From contig CAZCQP010000013.1 in the NCBI GenBank assembly GCA_964500895.1, positions 1 to 59,253 of the forward strand: DNA of 59,253 bases, in the 5' to 3' direction. How positions within the stretch are numbered: position 1 is the stretch's first letter; the number at the start of each line of letters is the position of its first letter. Below the pieces are notes generated by a model. That model had not been told where the DNA came from. It worked only from the letters and a program-made list of their open reading frames with translations, and did not search any database. Both the position numbers and the translations under genes were made by a program. The DNA is from CAZCQP01 sp964500895 (lineage in GTDB: Bacteria; Bacillota; Clostridia; Lachnospirales; JAISER01). Below, one piece after another: positions 10,001-17,278 of this stretch.

Positions 10001-10329
10001 CCTTTAATGCCGGGGAAAACGATGCCTTTCTTATTTCGTTAAAAGCAGGGGGCACCGGGCTTAACTTAACCGGGGCCAACGTGGTCATTCATTACGACCA
10101 GTGGTGGAACCCTGCGGTGATGAACCAAGCCACAGACCGCACCCACCGCATTGGGCAAACCCAGCGGGTGCAGGTGATTCACATGATTACAAAAGGCACC
10201 ATAGAGGAGAAAATATTGGCATTGCAAAAGCAAAAAAAGGACTTGGCAGATGCTGTGCTGGCCCAGGATGTGAACGCCATGGGGCATTTGTCTGCCGACG
10301 AGCTTTTGGCGCTTATTCAGCAAGATTAA
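7060..10329 (+). CDS. SNF2-family DEAD/H helicase with SWIM zinc finger
   Basis: 1089 aa from ATG 7060. An upstream in-frame GTG (7051) overlaps the GGAG ribosome site that sits 8 nt before 7060. An N-terminal SWIM zinc finger (CDCPASTMWRGCCKHVVAAL, about residue 70) is followed by a long bacterial SNF2-associated region. The C-terminal half is the SNF2 ATPase: motif I DEMGLGKTLQV, motif II DEAQYIKN, motif III LTGTPIEN, and motif VI QATDRTHRIGQTQRVQV. Such proteins are DNA-dependent ATPases that remodel protein-DNA or nucleic-acid complexes. SWIM-SNF2 proteins are common in Bacillota, and their targets are not known. All ATPase motifs are intact. Confidence 0.93.
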   Translation: MKYNVDKKMILSLASNADVYRRGEVYCNQSRVRLLPAVLNGDNEILKAHVQGQDDEYMVSLTFDDDGHLKRYSCDCPASTMWRGCCKHVVAALLSILYAGSRIALQNRQDRIAEGITDIFEKKFRHTLENTLHSQLSLVPSPAEKAVLWPSISINSRQHITLHLKVGFNRLYVVKNIKQLIMRIQSGQTAEYGKGLSFKHSLSAFDSTSQTLISALTDFYRNIEQMDRLNGHLSTLNSGDIFVMSHQLLDTFFSIYKGQAFPMDVRPLKVHSKQIMLDLSPPPVSFALTFNEEKVVQVSGDGTAYYAFPGEKYLYFYAQGFMYAMDKPDGECVDSLMEAVDALHPAPLTFSGSRYTKFLSYIYPMLKEKGFLREDSQAPPAAQTSPLVVKLYLDTAGRTVVCQVLFCYGEIEINPLLPMQAEVMRDLLQEARLLAGLEAAGFSENPATGQYELHQEEQIFNFYQTGLGGLESQTHIQLFATDSFKKRQLKPTAKASFGIRLEGHLLAVQLEGWQYPMSELLETLESYKLKKRYHRLKDGSFVNLEDANIEAYARTLSALDLTKKDVAELHTDNVLMLPAHRALYVNDVLPSDAQVKRDANFKALVSDLTKYSKLPIPTPKGLNGTLRPYQQAGFKWLKTLDKYGFSGILADEMGLGKTLQVITLLLAQQEEPEGERLPSLVVTPNSLMYNWAHEIDTFAPSLRVTMVCGTPSERKDRLTQSPGTDVFITTYDLLKRDITHYQPMAFRYVVADEAQYIKNAATQNALALKKIHSHSRFALTGTPIENTLAELWSIFDFLMPGYLFNAGRFNKLYETPIVKDGDQERASLLQKQLSPFILRRLKSDVLQDLPEKIETTLFAEMEPEQQKIYQAHLLLARGELMADEAGNQPNRIQVLAHLTRLRQICAHPATFMENYKGSSGKLDLTMETLASAVSSGHRVLVFSQFTSMLAILREQLQKAGIPYFYLDGATDSKTRLDMAKAFNAGENDAFLISLKAGGTGLNLTGANVVIHYDQWWNPAVMNQATDRTHRIGQTQRVQVIHMITKGTIEEKILALQKQKKDLADAVLAQDVNAMGHLSADELLALIQQD

Positions 10330-10363
10330 TAGATAGATGGACAATGAAGAAAGGATGATTCCC

Positions 10364-11461
10364 ATGAAAAAATTGGTGGCACTGCTGCTTTGCGGCGTTA
10401 TTGCGCTGGCCGGATGCAAGGCAACCACAACTCCGGGTGAACCCACCGCCTCCTCTGCCCCTTCCCAAAAAGAAGTAGGCACTGTGGCGGACTACTTCCC
10501 TTTTGAAGCCGACACCTTGTACACTTATGAAGCCAATGCATCTTCCGGCCTTGGCCCCACAGCCATTTTCAACACCTATTTAGAGGGCAACCGGGCACAA
10601 CGGTGCATCAGCCGGGATGGTTTTTATGCCACTGAAATGATTGAGCGCACCAAAGACCAGGCCACCCTGGTGTTCGGCGATTCTCAACATGCTTTTTACG
10701 ACAACATTTTGGCGGCGGAGCCTACCATGGAACTGGTGCTGCTGAAAGGCCCCTTAAAGCTGGGCCAAACGTGGCAAGCGGCAGAAGACCAAACCAGCGA
10801 AATTACCAGCGTAGACACCACCATCTCCACACCAGCTGGGGATTTTACCACTATTGAAGTCACCACCACTTTTGAAAGTGGCAGCGTGGAAAAGTATTAT
10901 TATGCCAAAGACATCGGGCTGGTGCAGTCCGTATTCACCGCCTCTATTGGGGAAGTGGTGACCACCCTGTCCAGCATTCAAAAAGACCAGACCATGGAAG
11001 CAAAACTGAACGTGGAATTGGCAAACGTCACCATCAACGCCCAAGAGCCAACGCCCACCACATTGGCTTTGCCCACCAACCCAGACCTGCCCAAGCTTAT
11101 TGAAGGCTCCCTTAAACAAGTGCCTTCCGACGACTATCTGCCCTTGATTTCAGAGGACACGATCATCAAAAGCATCACCATCGACTGGCCTTCCTCTTTG
11201 GCCACGGTGGATTTGTCTAAACATTATGTGAAAGACGTGAACGTGGGCGATGGCATCCAACGGCTGCTTTTGCAATGCCTGGTGGACACCATTGGCAAAT
11301 TTTACGATGTGCAGCGTGTGATGGTCACCATCGAAGGAAAGCCCTTTGAAAACGGCAGCATTTCCTTAAAAGACGGGGAAGGCTTGCCTGTCACCCAGCC
11401 CGAAACAGAACAAGCCCCAGGAGAAGGCACGGACAATGATGCGTCGCCTGAAAAACGCTAA
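10364..11461 (+). CDS. Lipoprotein with GerMN-like C-terminal domain
   Basis: 365 aa. A signal peptide MKKLVALLLCGVIALAGCKA with lipobox LAGC marks a lipoprotein. ATG 10364 is chosen because AAAGGA lies 8 nt upstream; starting at 10337 would put nine charged residues before the signal peptide. The middle (about 40-210) is a beta-rich extracellular region. The C-terminal part (about 230-340), with TIIKSITIDWPSSLATVDLS and IGKFYDVQRVMVTIEGKP, resembles the GerMN domain of spore germination proteins. The stop overlaps the rsmA start (TAATG), giving translational coupling. Assignment to germination is inference from the domain. Confidence 0.75.
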   Translation: MKKLVALLLCGVIALAGCKATTTPGEPTASSAPSQKEVGTVADYFPFEADTLYTYEANASSGLGPTAIFNTYLEGNRAQRCISRDGFYATEMIERTKDQATLVFGDSQHAFYDNILAAEPTMELVLLKGPLKLGQTWQAAEDQTSEITSVDTTISTPAGDFTTIEVTTTFESGSVEKYYYAKDIGLVQSVFTASIGEVVTTLSSIQKDQTMEAKLNVELANVTINAQEPTPTTLALPTNPDLPKLIEGSLKQVPSDDYLPLISEDTIIKSITIDWPSSLATVDLSKHYVKDVNVGDGIQRLLLQCLVDTIGKFYDVQRVMVTIEGKPFENGSISLKDGEGLPVTQPETEQAPGEGTDNDASPEKR

Positions 11462-12345
11462 TGGAGCGGGCGAATGACCCGGTAGCCAGCTATAGCCGCA
11501 CTCGAGCGCTTATAGATAAATACGGCTTTACCATGAAAAAAAGCTTTGGGCAAAACTTTTTGGTGGATAACCATGTGGTGGAAAAAATCATTAAAGGGGC
11601 AAACATTGGCCCAAAAGATTTGGTTATTGAAATAGGACCTGGCTTTGGGGGCCTTACCCAAGGGATGGCGGCAGCTGCGGGCCATTTGGTGGCCATCGAG
11701 CTGGACACCCACCTGCTGCCCGTGTTGCAGGAAACCCTTGCAGATTACCCCAATGTAGACATCATCAACCAAGACGTGCTGAAGGTAGACTTTAAGGCGC
11801 TGCTGGCCTCTTATACTTATGAAAGAGCCATTGTGGTGGGCAATTTGCCTTACTACATCACCACCCCCATTGTTATGGGCATTTTGGAACAAAAGCTTCC
11901 CATCGGTGCGCTGGTGGTGATGGTGCAGAAGGAAGTGGCCGCCCGAATGCTGGCCAAGCCGGGCACCAAAGATTGCGGGGCGTTGTCTTTGGCCATTCAG
12001 TATTACTGCCAGCCTTCCTTGCTGGCCAATGTGCCCCAAAACTGCTTCATCCCCCGGCCCCAGGTGGATTCCGCTGTGGTACGGATGGATGTGTTGGAAC
12101 AGCCGCCCATTGACGTAGACGATGAACGCTTGCTTTTTGCACTGATTAAATGCGCCTTTGCCATGCGGCGCAAAACAATGCTGAACTGCCTGTGTAAATG
12201 TGAAGGGGTTACTTTAAATAAAGAGGAAGCAGCGGAAATTTTAGCCGCCAGCGGTTTGTCCCCCCAAGCACGGGGGGAAACCTTAACACTGGCGGATTAC
12301 GCAGCACTGACCCAAGCGACCCAGCACTTTATGAATCAACGTTAG
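11461..12345 (+). CDS. rsmA: 16S rRNA dimethyladenosine transferase
   Basis: 294 aa. Dimethylates two adjacent adenines near the 3' end of 16S rRNA during 30S assembly. Motifs: KKSFGQNFLVDNHVVEKI (N-terminus), SAM-binding VIEIGPGFGGLTQGMA, and catalytic NLPYYITTPIV. The common GxGxLT loop is GFGGLT here, a conservative variant. The C-terminal domain with FALIKCAFAMRRKTMLNCL is complete. It is translationally coupled to the lipoprotein gene through a 1-nt overlap. Confidence 0.95.
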   Translation: MERANDPVASYSRTRALIDKYGFTMKKSFGQNFLVDNHVVEKIIKGANIGPKDLVIEIGPGFGGLTQGMAAAAGHLVAIELDTHLLPVLQETLADYPNVDIINQDVLKVDFKALLASYTYERAIVVGNLPYYITTPIVMGILEQKLPIGALVVMVQKEVAARMLAKPGTKDCGALSLAIQYYCQPSLLANVPQNCFIPRPQVDSAVVRMDVLEQPPIDVDDERLLFALIKCAFAMRRKTMLNCLCKCEGVTLNKEEAAEILAASGLSPQARGETLTLADYAALTQATQHFMNQR

Positions 12346-12500
12346 TTTCAAACAATTGTCCACTGGACAATTATTTGAAACTTCTGATTGTATTCGCACA
12401 AATTTGCGGCATTTAGCCACAAACTTGTGCGAATAACGTGAGAAATTGCTTTGCAATTTCAGCCGCAGATGCGGCTGTTCGACGTTGTCGAACTCACGTT
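12344..12500. repeat. Cluster of perfect hairpins including a cloverleaf-shaped palindrome
   Basis: Three structures follow one another between the convergent genes rsmA and the YhcN-type gene. (1) 12344-12382: a 39-bp palindrome, perfect except for one mismatch and the centre. (2) 12391-12435: 16-nt arms TATTCGCACAAATTTG and CAAACTTGTGCGAATA around a 13-nt loop, with one mismatch. (3) 12435-12500: outer arms AACGTGAG/CTCACGTT enclose three perfect hairpins, AAATTGC-TTT-GCAATTT, AGCCGCA-GA-TGCGGCT and TTCGAC-GTT-GTCGAA. No T-run follows, so these are not ordinary terminators. Both flanking stop codons lie inside the cluster. Confidence 0.85.
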
Positions 12501-13065
12501 AAATCAAAGGAGTTAATTCCTCAATCACATGCCCGGCTTTGCTGTCTGGGTTCACGGGAGAAGCCGCCCAGTCTGGCTGTGTGCCGTCTGGGTTTTCATG
12601 GACGAAATCTGCAATTTTGGTGATGCGCTCTGTCAGCTCCATAGACGCCGTAACGGCCACCCGCTCCAGCGTTTTGTCCGCTTGGCGCACCGCATCTTCA
12701 ACATCCTTTTTCATCTTCACCAGGGCGGCATCGTCAATGTTCCCTCGAATTTCAACCCCAATTAAAGCAGAGTTGTTGTTCAGCACCACAGACACTTTAT
12801 CCACCCCTTTTACCTTGGCGGCTTCTTGGGCAATCAACTGGGAACGGCGCTCGGTGGCGGTGGATTGCTGGTCAAATTCGGCGGTGGAATCAATCAAGTT
12901 GCTGTTCTGGTATGGTGCGGGGCGTTTGTAATGGTTAGTTGCGCCAGGGGAAATGATGGCATTGCCACGGTTTTGCACTTTGTTCTGAACACTGCTGCCT
13001 TTGCCAGCGGCGCAGCCGGCCAAGCATAGCGCTAGGCAAAACGTTATATATATAAATTTACGCAT
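12499..13065 (-). CDS. YhcN/YlaJ family sporulation lipoprotein
   Basis: 188 aa. Signal peptide with lipobox LCLAGC (about residues 10-17). ATG 13065 has GGAGG 5 nt upstream; a TTG four codons earlier overlaps that site and is not used. The conserved YhcN/YlaJ region spans about 70-160: LIAQEAAKVKGVDKVSVVLN, then ALIGVEIRG, then VEDAVRQADKTLERVAVTAS. Family members are found in forespore membrane or spore coat fractions of bacilli. The stop falls inside the cloverleaf palindrome. Confidence 0.85.
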   Translation of the reverse strand: MRKFIYITFCLALCLAGCAAGKGSSVQNKVQNRGNAIISPGATNHYKRPAPYQNSNLIDSTAEFDQQSTATERRSQLIAQEAAKVKGVDKVSVVLNNNSALIGVEIRGNIDDAALVKMKKDVEDAVRQADKTLERVAVTASMELTERITKIADFVHENPDGTQPDWAASPVNPDSKAGHVIEELTPLI

Positions 13066-13129
13066 ATTTACCTCCAAAAAACTATAATTTTTTATTTAGT
13101 ATTTGAGAATTTTATATTTTTAAAGCGGT

Positions 13130-13145
13130 AACATTTGCAAATGTT
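13130..13145. promoter_or_regulatory. 16-bp perfect palindrome AACATTTGCAAATGTT
   Basis: It lies between two divergent genes, about 65 nt upstream of the YhcN-type gene and 48 nt upstream of the small membrane protein gene. A TATAAT (13161-13166) follows on the plus strand. Position and perfect symmetry suggest an operator for a dimeric regulator; no regulator is identified. Confidence 0.4.
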
Positions 13146-13192
13146 GCGCTTTCCATTTATTATAATATAAAAGCAAAAGAGGAGGAATTTTT

Positions 13193-13381
13193 ATGGCATA
13201 TGCAAGAGCACGCCGCCATTACCGGGTGGCACAGGAGCAAGCGCAGCAAACCTACCAGCGTGGGGTTTTCATTCCCGACGACAAAAAAACAATGGTGGGG
13301 GCGCTCATCGTGGTTGCGGCACTGGTGGTGCTTGTGAAAGGTATACTCCTGGGGCTGTTTTTCAGCCGTTACATGGATTAA
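13193..13381 (+). CDS. Small single-pass membrane protein of unknown function
   Basis: 62 aa. A basic, Gln-rich N-terminal half (about 1-30) is followed by one strong transmembrane segment (about 34-55, TMVGALIVVAALVVLVKGIL). The ribosome site GAGGAGG lies 7 nt before the ATG. I do not recognise the family. The arrangement suggests the N-terminus is cytoplasmic. Confidence 0.7.
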   Translation: MAYARARRHYRVAQEQAQQTYQRGVFIPDDKKTMVGALIVVAALVVLVKGILLGLFFSRYMD

Positions 13382-13435
13382 TCAGTGTTTGAAAATAATT
13401 TTTTAAACACGCTTTAATGAAAGGACGTTTACAGC

Positions 13436-14533
13436 ATGAAACTAGGACTTGTGGGCTTGCCCAATGTGGGCAAAAGCACGTTATTTAATTCTTTAACCAA
13501 GGCCGGAGCAGAATCGGCCAACTACCCTTTTTGCACCATTGAACCCAACGTGGGGATGGTGACGGTGCCCGATGAGCGCCTGTTAAAGCTGGAGGCCATG
13601 TACCAGGCCGAAAAACGCACCCCGGCTGTCATTGAATTTGTAGACATTGCCGGGCTGGTGGCAGGCGCCAGCAAAGGCGAAGGGCTGGGTAACCAGTTTT
13701 TGGCCCATATCCGGGAAGTGGATGCGGTGGTGCATGTGGTGCGCTGCTTCGAGGATGACCAGGTCATTCACGTGGACGGCTCTGTAGACCCGCTGCGGGA
13801 TATTGAAACCATCAACCTGGAGCTGATTCTGGCCGACATGGACGTGCTGCAAAAACGGCTTTCCAAAACGCTAAAGTCCGTGAGAACCGACAAGTCTCTT
13901 GAAAAAGAAGTGTCTGTATTAAACCGGTTAAAGGCGGTGCTGGAAGCCGGGCAATGCGCCCGAACCGCCACATTTACCGATGCCGACGAAGCCAGCATTG
14001 CCCAAAGCGTGAACCTGCTAACCGGCAAACCTGTGCTGTACGCCGCCAATGTGTCCGAGGCAGACATTGCCGATGGCGGCCACACCAATCCTTTTGTGGC
14101 CCAGGTGCGTGCCTTAGCGGAACAAGAGCACTCCGGCATTTTTGTGGTGTGCGCCAAAATTGAAGAAGAGCTGGCAGACTTGGACGAGGCAGACAAGAAG
14201 GACTTCCTGGCAGACCTGGGCGTCAGCCAAAGCGGCCTAGATTTGCTGATTGCGGCCGGTTACGACCTTCTAGGGCTGGTTAGCTTCTTAACCGCCGGCC
14301 CTAAAGAAGTGCGGGCCTGGACCATCACCAAGGGCACCAAAGCCCCCCAAGCCGCCGGAAAAATCCACTCCGACATCGAGCGGGGCTTCATCCGGGCGGA
14401 AATCGTCAACTATGACGACCTGATGCGCACCGGCAGCCAGAGCGCCGCCAAAGAAAGCGGCCTGGTGCGGCTGGAAGGCAAGGAGTACGTCATGCAGGAC
14501 GGGGACGTGGTTTTGTTTAGGTTTAATGTGTGA
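13436..14533 (+). CDS. ychF: Redox-regulated P-loop ATPase/GTPase YchF (OLA1 family)
   Basis: 365 aa, the usual length. Walker A GLPNVGKSTLFNSLT (residues about 6-20), switch II FVDIAGLVAGASKGEGLGNQ (about 66-85), and the C-terminal TGS domain with KEVRAWTITKGTKAPQAAG and DVVLFRFNV at the end. The family binds ribosomes and hydrolyses ATP in preference to GTP. A conserved single-copy gene, followed by a strong terminator. Confidence 0.96.
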   Translation: MKLGLVGLPNVGKSTLFNSLTKAGAESANYPFCTIEPNVGMVTVPDERLLKLEAMYQAEKRTPAVIEFVDIAGLVAGASKGEGLGNQFLAHIREVDAVVHVVRCFEDDQVIHVDGSVDPLRDIETINLELILADMDVLQKRLSKTLKSVRTDKSLEKEVSVLNRLKAVLEAGQCARTATFTDADEASIAQSVNLLTGKPVLYAANVSEADIADGGHTNPFVAQVRALAEQEHSGIFVVCAKIEEELADLDEADKKDFLADLGVSQSGLDLLIAAGYDLLGLVSFLTAGPKEVRAWTITKGTKAPQAAGKIHSDIERGFIRAEIVNYDDLMRTGSQSAAKESGLVRLEGKEYVMQDGDVVLFRFNV

Positions 14534-14557
14534 GAATTGATTTTTATTTAACACACT

Positions 14558-14587
14558 GGGGTTGCGGCTTTTGCCGTGACCTTTTTT
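14558..14587 (+). terminator. Intrinsic terminator of ychF
   Basis: A GGGTTGCGGC/GCCGTGACC stem with G-U wobbles around a TTTT loop, followed by TTTTTT. Nearly the same sequence forms the terminator of engB at 21869-21898 on the other strand. Confidence 0.85.
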
Positions 14588-14692
14588 ATTTGCTTTGAAA
14601 TTTGCCAACAAAATCGCTACAAGTTTAAATTTTTTTATTTGGCAGATAATATTGAGGCGAAATAGAAAAATTATATTGTTTGTCTAATATTG

Positions 14693-14721
14693 TTGACGAA
14701 TATCATGTTTTAGAATAAAAT
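14693..14721 (+). promoter_or_regulatory. Putative promoter of the OLD-type gene
   Basis: TTGACG (14693-14698), a 17-nt spacer and TAAAAT (14716-14721). Flanking inverted heptamers TTGTCTA (about 14680) and TAGACAA (about 14746) could form an operator. The 5' leader is about 85 nt of AT-rich DNA. Confidence 0.5.
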
Positions 14722-14811
14722 GTGGTAAACCGTAATATCTATTGTAGACAATCGGCGAATTGAGCTCATGAAGATTTCTTTATGCTAAAATAAAAGGCGG
14801 CGATTAATGAA

Positions 14812-16530
14812 ATGTTAAACAAAGTTGAGTTTGAAAATTATAGATGTTTTAAAAAATCATCACTTGACTTACGTAACATCGCTATAATTGTGGGTAAAAA
14901 TAATGCAGGCAAATCTACAATTGTCGAGGCTTTACGTTTAATTGCTGCTGCAGGTAAAAAGTCCAAGACTGCAATTTATAAAGCTCCACCCAAGTCATTT
15001 GGCCTGCCTATGACCGACTATGGGTTTTCCATTGATTCAAGTAAATTGAAGATTGACCTTCGAAGCATTATCCATTTTTATGATACTGAGAATTGCGCCA
15101 TAATTAGGGCTTACTTTGAAGATAGTTCTAAAATAAATCTTTACGTGAACACAGAGCAAATCTATGCTGTAATAACAGCTCCTGATGGCTCCATCATATC
15201 TAGAAAAACACAGGCTCAGCGGCTCATCTTAGATAGAATTGATATTCTCCCTCAAATTGGACTGATAAAAGAAAACGAGAAACTCTTAACTGAAGAAACA
15301 GTAAAAGCAGACAAGGACACATATCTTTCCTCTAGGCACTTTCGAAATGAATTGTTACTTTTTAAAAAAGATTATTTCGGCGACTTCACTTCTATTGCTC
15401 AATCAACTTGGCCTGGATTGCGTATTTTAGATTTTCAATACAATCGAAACGAAGAGGACTACATTACTCTTTTAGTTCAAGATGATGGCTTTCCATCTGA
15501 AATAGGATTGATGGGAAGCGGCCTACAGATGTGGCTACAGATTATTTGGTTTATCGCTCGTTGCGCTGGAAGCAACACCATTATTCTGGACGAGCCTGAT
15601 GTATATATGCATCCTGATATGCAGAGAAAAATCCTAGATATTGTTATTAATCGATTTCACCAAGTTATAATTGCAACTCATTCTGTGGAAATAATTTCTA
15701 CTGTTGAAACAAATAAGATTGTAACTATAGATAAATCCGCTCAAAAGATGAAATATGCCAACAGTTCCAAAGCAGTACAGCAAATAATTGATGGAATTGG
15801 AAGCGTTCATAATCTTGCACTTGTTAGATTAGCTAATTCAAAAAAATGTCTTTTTGTTGAGGGGAAAGATATAAAAATCTTAACAAAACTAAAAGAAAAA
15901 CTAAATATTAACACTCAACAGCCTTTAGATACACTCCCATGTATACCTCTTGGAGGGGCATCTAAGCTAAACGAAGCTTTTGGTGCATCTAGGCTCTTTT
16001 ATGAAGAGACAAAAGGAAATGTGGATTGTTTTTGTATACTTGATAGAGATTACTTTCCCGATGAGTATATCAACGGGCAAATGAAGGCTGCGAAAGATGC
16101 TCATCTGAATCTACATATATGGAGTAAAAAAGAGATTGAAAATTATCTGCTGGTCCCAAAGGCAATATTCAGAGTTGTGAATAAGCCTGAAAGTGAATAT
16201 ACTATATTTCTTGAAAAGTTTGAAATATTAATTAACACGCAAAAAGAGGAGACAATTTTGCAATTTGCCAATCAATTACAGAACCAAGATGGGAAGAAAA
16301 AGGATCTTGGCAGTTATTTTAAAGAAGCCAGTATAGCGGTTAATGCAAGCTGGCATAATCTTAATTCAAAATTAAGTATTATTGGTGGTAAATCTGCAAT
16401 TAAATTAATAAATCAATGGGTAAGGAGCGAATACCACAAGCACTGTTCACTAGGAAAGATTATAAATGCTATTCATTCAGATGAAATTGATGCTGAGATG
16501 GTCGAAGTTCTAAAAACTCTTTGCTGCTAA
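14812..16530 (+). CDS. OLD-family ATPase-TOPRIM nuclease-like protein (putative defence gene)
   Basis: 572 aa. The N-terminal ABC-type ATPase has Walker A GKNNAGKST (28-36), a signature-like GSGLQMWLQI (about 237), Walker B TIILDEPDVYMHPD (about 257) and a His switch IIATHSVEI. The C-terminal TOPRIM domain has LFVEGKD (about 348) and FCILDRDYF (about 405), giving the Glu and DxD acidic residues needed for metal-dependent cleavage. OLD proteins cleave DNA and act in phage exclusion. No helicase (GajB-like) or other partner gene is adjacent, so a stand-alone OLD is more likely than Gabija. The DNA is clearly more AT-rich than the flanking housekeeping genes, which suggests transfer. Confidence 0.85.
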   Translation: MLNKVEFENYRCFKKSSLDLRNIAIIVGKNNAGKSTIVEALRLIAAAGKKSKTAIYKAPPKSFGLPMTDYGFSIDSSKLKIDLRSIIHFYDTENCAIIRAYFEDSSKINLYVNTEQIYAVITAPDGSIISRKTQAQRLILDRIDILPQIGLIKENEKLLTEETVKADKDTYLSSRHFRNELLLFKKDYFGDFTSIAQSTWPGLRILDFQYNRNEEDYITLLVQDDGFPSEIGLMGSGLQMWLQIIWFIARCAGSNTIILDEPDVYMHPDMQRKILDIVINRFHQVIIATHSVEIISTVETNKIVTIDKSAQKMKYANSSKAVQQIIDGIGSVHNLALVRLANSKKCLFVEGKDIKILTKLKEKLNINTQQPLDTLPCIPLGGASKLNEAFGASRLFYEETKGNVDCFCILDRDYFPDEYINGQMKAAKDAHLNLHIWSKKEIENYLLVPKAIFRVVNKPESEYTIFLEKFEILINTQKEETILQFANQLQNQDGKKKDLGSYFKEASIAVNASWHNLNSKLSIIGGKSAIKLINQWVRSEYHKHCSLGKIINAIHSDEIDAEMVEVLKTLCC

Positions 16531-16565
16531 AATGATTTTTACCTAAATTGCCCCCCCACCACCCT

Positions 16566-16596
16566 GGGCTTCCCCCCATCCGAAGCCCTTTTTTTA
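16566..16596 (+). terminator. Intrinsic terminator after the OLD-type gene
   Basis: GGGCTTC and GAAGCCC arms around a C-rich loop, followed by a run of T. It separates the OLD-type gene from efp. Confidence 0.8.
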
Positions 16597-16691
16597 TGCC
16601 ATAAAATATTTGCTTGAAAATTTCACGCATTTCCTATAAAATAAATGCAAATACTTCATTTATGGAAGCAAGTCTAAGGAGGATATTAAAC

Positions 16692-17252
16692 ATGATTTCA
16701 GCCAGTGATTTTAGAAATGGCGCAACAGTAGAGGTAGACGGTGATATTTTTGTAGTGGTGGAGTTTCAGCACGTAAAGCCTGGTAAGGGCGCAGCTTTTG
16801 TGCGTACCAAGCTTAGAAACCTTATTTCCGGCGGCTTAACCGAACGTACTTTCCGCCCATCCGAAAAAATGCCGAAAGCCCACATAGATCGCAAAGATAT
16901 GCAATATTTATATAATGACGGGGAACTGTATCACTTCATGGATGTGGAAAACTTTGAACAATCGTCCATCAATGCATCAGATATCGGCGATAGCTTGAAA
17001 TTTGTAAAAGAAAACGACATGGTGAAAATACTTTCCCATAACGGCAAAGTATTCGGCATTGAACCCCCTATGTTCGTGGAGCTTGAAATTACAGAAACCG
17101 AACCCGGCTTTAAAGGCGACACCGCCCAAGGCGCAACCAAACCCGCCATTGTGGAAACCGGCGCATCTGTTAACGTTCCTCTGTTTTTAAGCACAGGCGA
17201 AAAAATTAAAATCGACACCCGCACAGGCGAATATTTAGGCCGTGTAAACTAA
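16692..17252 (+). CDS. efp: Elongation factor P
   Basis: 186 aa. Relieves ribosome stalling at polyproline stretches. It starts MISASDFRNGATVEVDGDIF; the tip loop of domain I is HVKPGKGAAFVRTK with the lysine that is modified in many bacteria. The C-terminal signature is KIDTRTGEYLGRVN. ATG 16692 follows AAGGAGG at the right distance; the longer frame from 16614 has no ribosome site and adds sequence absent from the family. Confidence 0.96.
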   Translation: MISASDFRNGATVEVDGDIFVVVEFQHVKPGKGAAFVRTKLRNLISGGLTERTFRPSEKMPKAHIDRKDMQYLYNDGELYHFMDVENFEQSSINASDIGDSLKFVKENDMVKILSHNGKVFGIEPPMFVELEITETEPGFKGDTAQGATKPAIVETGASVNVPLFLSTGEKIKIDTRTGEYLGRVN

Positions 17253-17278
17253 TTTTACATCATTCATGAGGTGATATT

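Noticed and set aside
14812..16530. Gabija system (GajA)
   Set aside because: Length and domains fit GajA-like proteins, but no UvrD-like helicase gene follows; efp is next, after a terminator.
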